A DNA stretch of 6,005 nucleotides, taken from contig MGNZ01000110.1 of assembly GCA_001795235.1 (NCBI GenBank), positions 1 through 6,005 of the forward strand. The letters are read 5' to 3'. The position numbers were made by a program, and so were the translations under genes. The DNA is from Chloroflexi bacterium RBG_16_64_32. GTDB taxonomy: Bacteria > Chloroflexota > Dehalococcoidia > SM23-28-2 > RBG-16-64-32. Below, one piece after another: positions 5,273-6,005 of the stretch (the first letter of the stretch is position 1; every line of letters starts with the position of its first letter). Under the pieces are notes generated by a model. It was not told where the DNA came from and searched no databases. It saw only the letters and a program-made list of their open reading frames with translations.

Positions 5273-5977
5273 ATGATCCCCGTCGGCGATAGCACGCGCC
5301 GCCGCATAACCCCCTACGTGAACCTAGGCATCATCGCCGCCAGCATCCTGGTCTTCCTGTACGAGTTATCGCTCAGCGCCGTCGACGTCAACAGCCTGTT
5401 CGTGGACTGGGGCGTCATCCCCGTCCAGCTCAAGGACTGGCTGGAGAGCCCCTCCGGCGTAGAGGAGCCGGCCACGGTGGCCACGTCCATGTTCATCCAC
5501 GGGGGCTGGCTGCACCTCATAGGCAATATGCTCTACCTCTGGGTGTTTGGGGACAACGTGGAAGAGGCGATGGGGCACGGCCGCTATCTCCTGTTCTACC
5601 TCCTGGCCGGGACCGGGGCTGTCGCTCTGCAGGTGTTCTTCGATCAGGACGGCGCCATTCCCATGGTGGGGGCCAGCGGGGCGATAGCGGGGGTGCTGGG
5701 CGCGTATCTGGTGCTGTACCCGCGGGCGACCGTGTCGGTGCTGATCCCCTGGCTGTGGTTCTTGGGGGCGTTCCCGATGCCGGCGGCGTTCCTGATCGTG
5801 TTCTGGTTTCTGCTCCAGCTCCTGAGCGGCGTTGCCGCCCTGGGCACCGCCACGGGCGTGACGGAGGGGATCGCATTCTGGGCCCACGTGGGCGGTTTCG
5901 TAACGGGCCTGGTGCTGGTGTGGGTGTTCCGTCGCCGCCGGCCGCGACGGCGACGGCCGCCAGCGCAAGTGTGGTGA
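5273..5977 (+). CDS. Rhomboid family intramembrane serine protease
   Basis: This 234-residue membrane protein has the rhomboid fold, with six predicted helices at about 16-34, 80-95, 104-122, 135-150, 156-190 and 201-219. Rhomboids cleave other membrane proteins within the bilayer. The catalytic pair is intact: Ser135 in GASGA and His205 in AHVGGF. The oxyanion-side residues His81 and Asn85 sit in HGGWLHLIGNM. The WVFGDNVE segment after it and the long loop between helices 1 and 2 are also typical. The C-terminus ends in a strongly basic Arg/Pro tail (about 219-230) that probably stays in the cytoplasm. The ATG at 5273 follows the adenosyltransferase stop by ten bases, so the gene is probably on the same transcript, though its ribosome site (AAGGGG, about 13 bases away) is weak. 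The substrate cannot be inferred, and no direct link to B12 metabolism is known to me. Confidence 0.93.
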   Translation: MIPVGDSTRRRITPYVNLGIIAASILVFLYELSLSAVDVNSLFVDWGVIPVQLKDWLESPSGVEEPATVATSMFIHGGWLHLIGNMLYLWVFGDNVEEAMGHGRYLLFYLLAGTGAVALQVFFDQDGAIPMVGASGAIAGVLGAYLVLYPRATVSVLIPWLWFLGAFPMPAAFLIVFWFLLQLLSGVAALGTATGVTEGIAFWAHVGGFVTGLVLVWVFRRRRPRRRRPPAQVW

Positions 5978-6005
5978 GGGTGGGATCCCGTCCCTAGATT
6001 ATGGG

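Noticed and set aside
5930..5965. GC-rich near-repeats of CGCCGC/CGACGG at the rhomboid 3' end, considered as a repeat element
   Set aside because: They encode the Arg/Pro-rich C-terminal tail of the rhomboid in frame, which explains the pattern.
5366..5968. 200-residue minus-strand open frame opposite the rhomboid gene
   Set aside because: The translation is His/Gln/Pro-rich with no family pattern, while the plus strand has intact rhomboid catalytic motifs.
5978..6005. Palindromic GGGATCCC and flanking sequence after the rhomboid stop, considered as a terminator
   Set aside because: There is no usable loop and no T-tract, and the window ends before any downstream structure can be seen.

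Overview
The window is GC-rich, gene-dense bacterial DNA. The best guess is a Chloroflexota relative, possibly a Dehalococcoidia-like lineage known from metagenomes. That guess rests on the overall gene style, an extended family-5 solute-binding protein, a lipoprotein with a Pro/Thr-rich linker after the lipid-attachment Cys, and a B12 import and salvage operon. It is inference; no marker gene is present.

Left part (1-1206). The end of an oligopeptide/solute-binding protein gene runs in from the left on the + strand. It converges on a minus-strand SDR-family gene whose YxxxK catalytic pair is replaced by SxxxR. A 10-bp hairpin lies between the two stop codons.

Middle (1207-1756). This 550-base intergenic region is a divergent control region. 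It holds a candidate minus-strand promoter for the SDR gene, a candidate plus-strand promoter, a clear cobalamin riboswitch aptamer with an unusually compact peripheral region, and an intrinsic terminator. Segments of the aptamer are exactly complementary to the arms of that terminator, so the arrangement looks like B12-controlled transcription attenuation. I saw nothing convincing in the roughly 150 bases between the two promoters (1274-1421).

Right part (1757-5977). Five genes run in one direction: btuF (lipoprotein B12-binding protein), btuC (permease), btuD (ATPase), a PduO-type cob(I)alamin adenosyltransferase, and a rhomboid intramembrane serine protease. btuF/btuC and btuC/btuD each overlap by four bases (GTGA), and the next two gaps are 13 and 10 bases, so one transcript is likely. 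The first four genes form a logical pathway: capture the corrinoid outside the cell, import it, and convert it to adenosylcobalamin. Rising B12 would then shut the operon off through the riboswitch. The rhomboid protease is the unexpected member.

I found no wholly unknown system. The points most worth a second look are the compact riboswitch with its overlapping alternative pairings, the rhomboid under apparent B12 control, and the SDR protein with a non-canonical active site.
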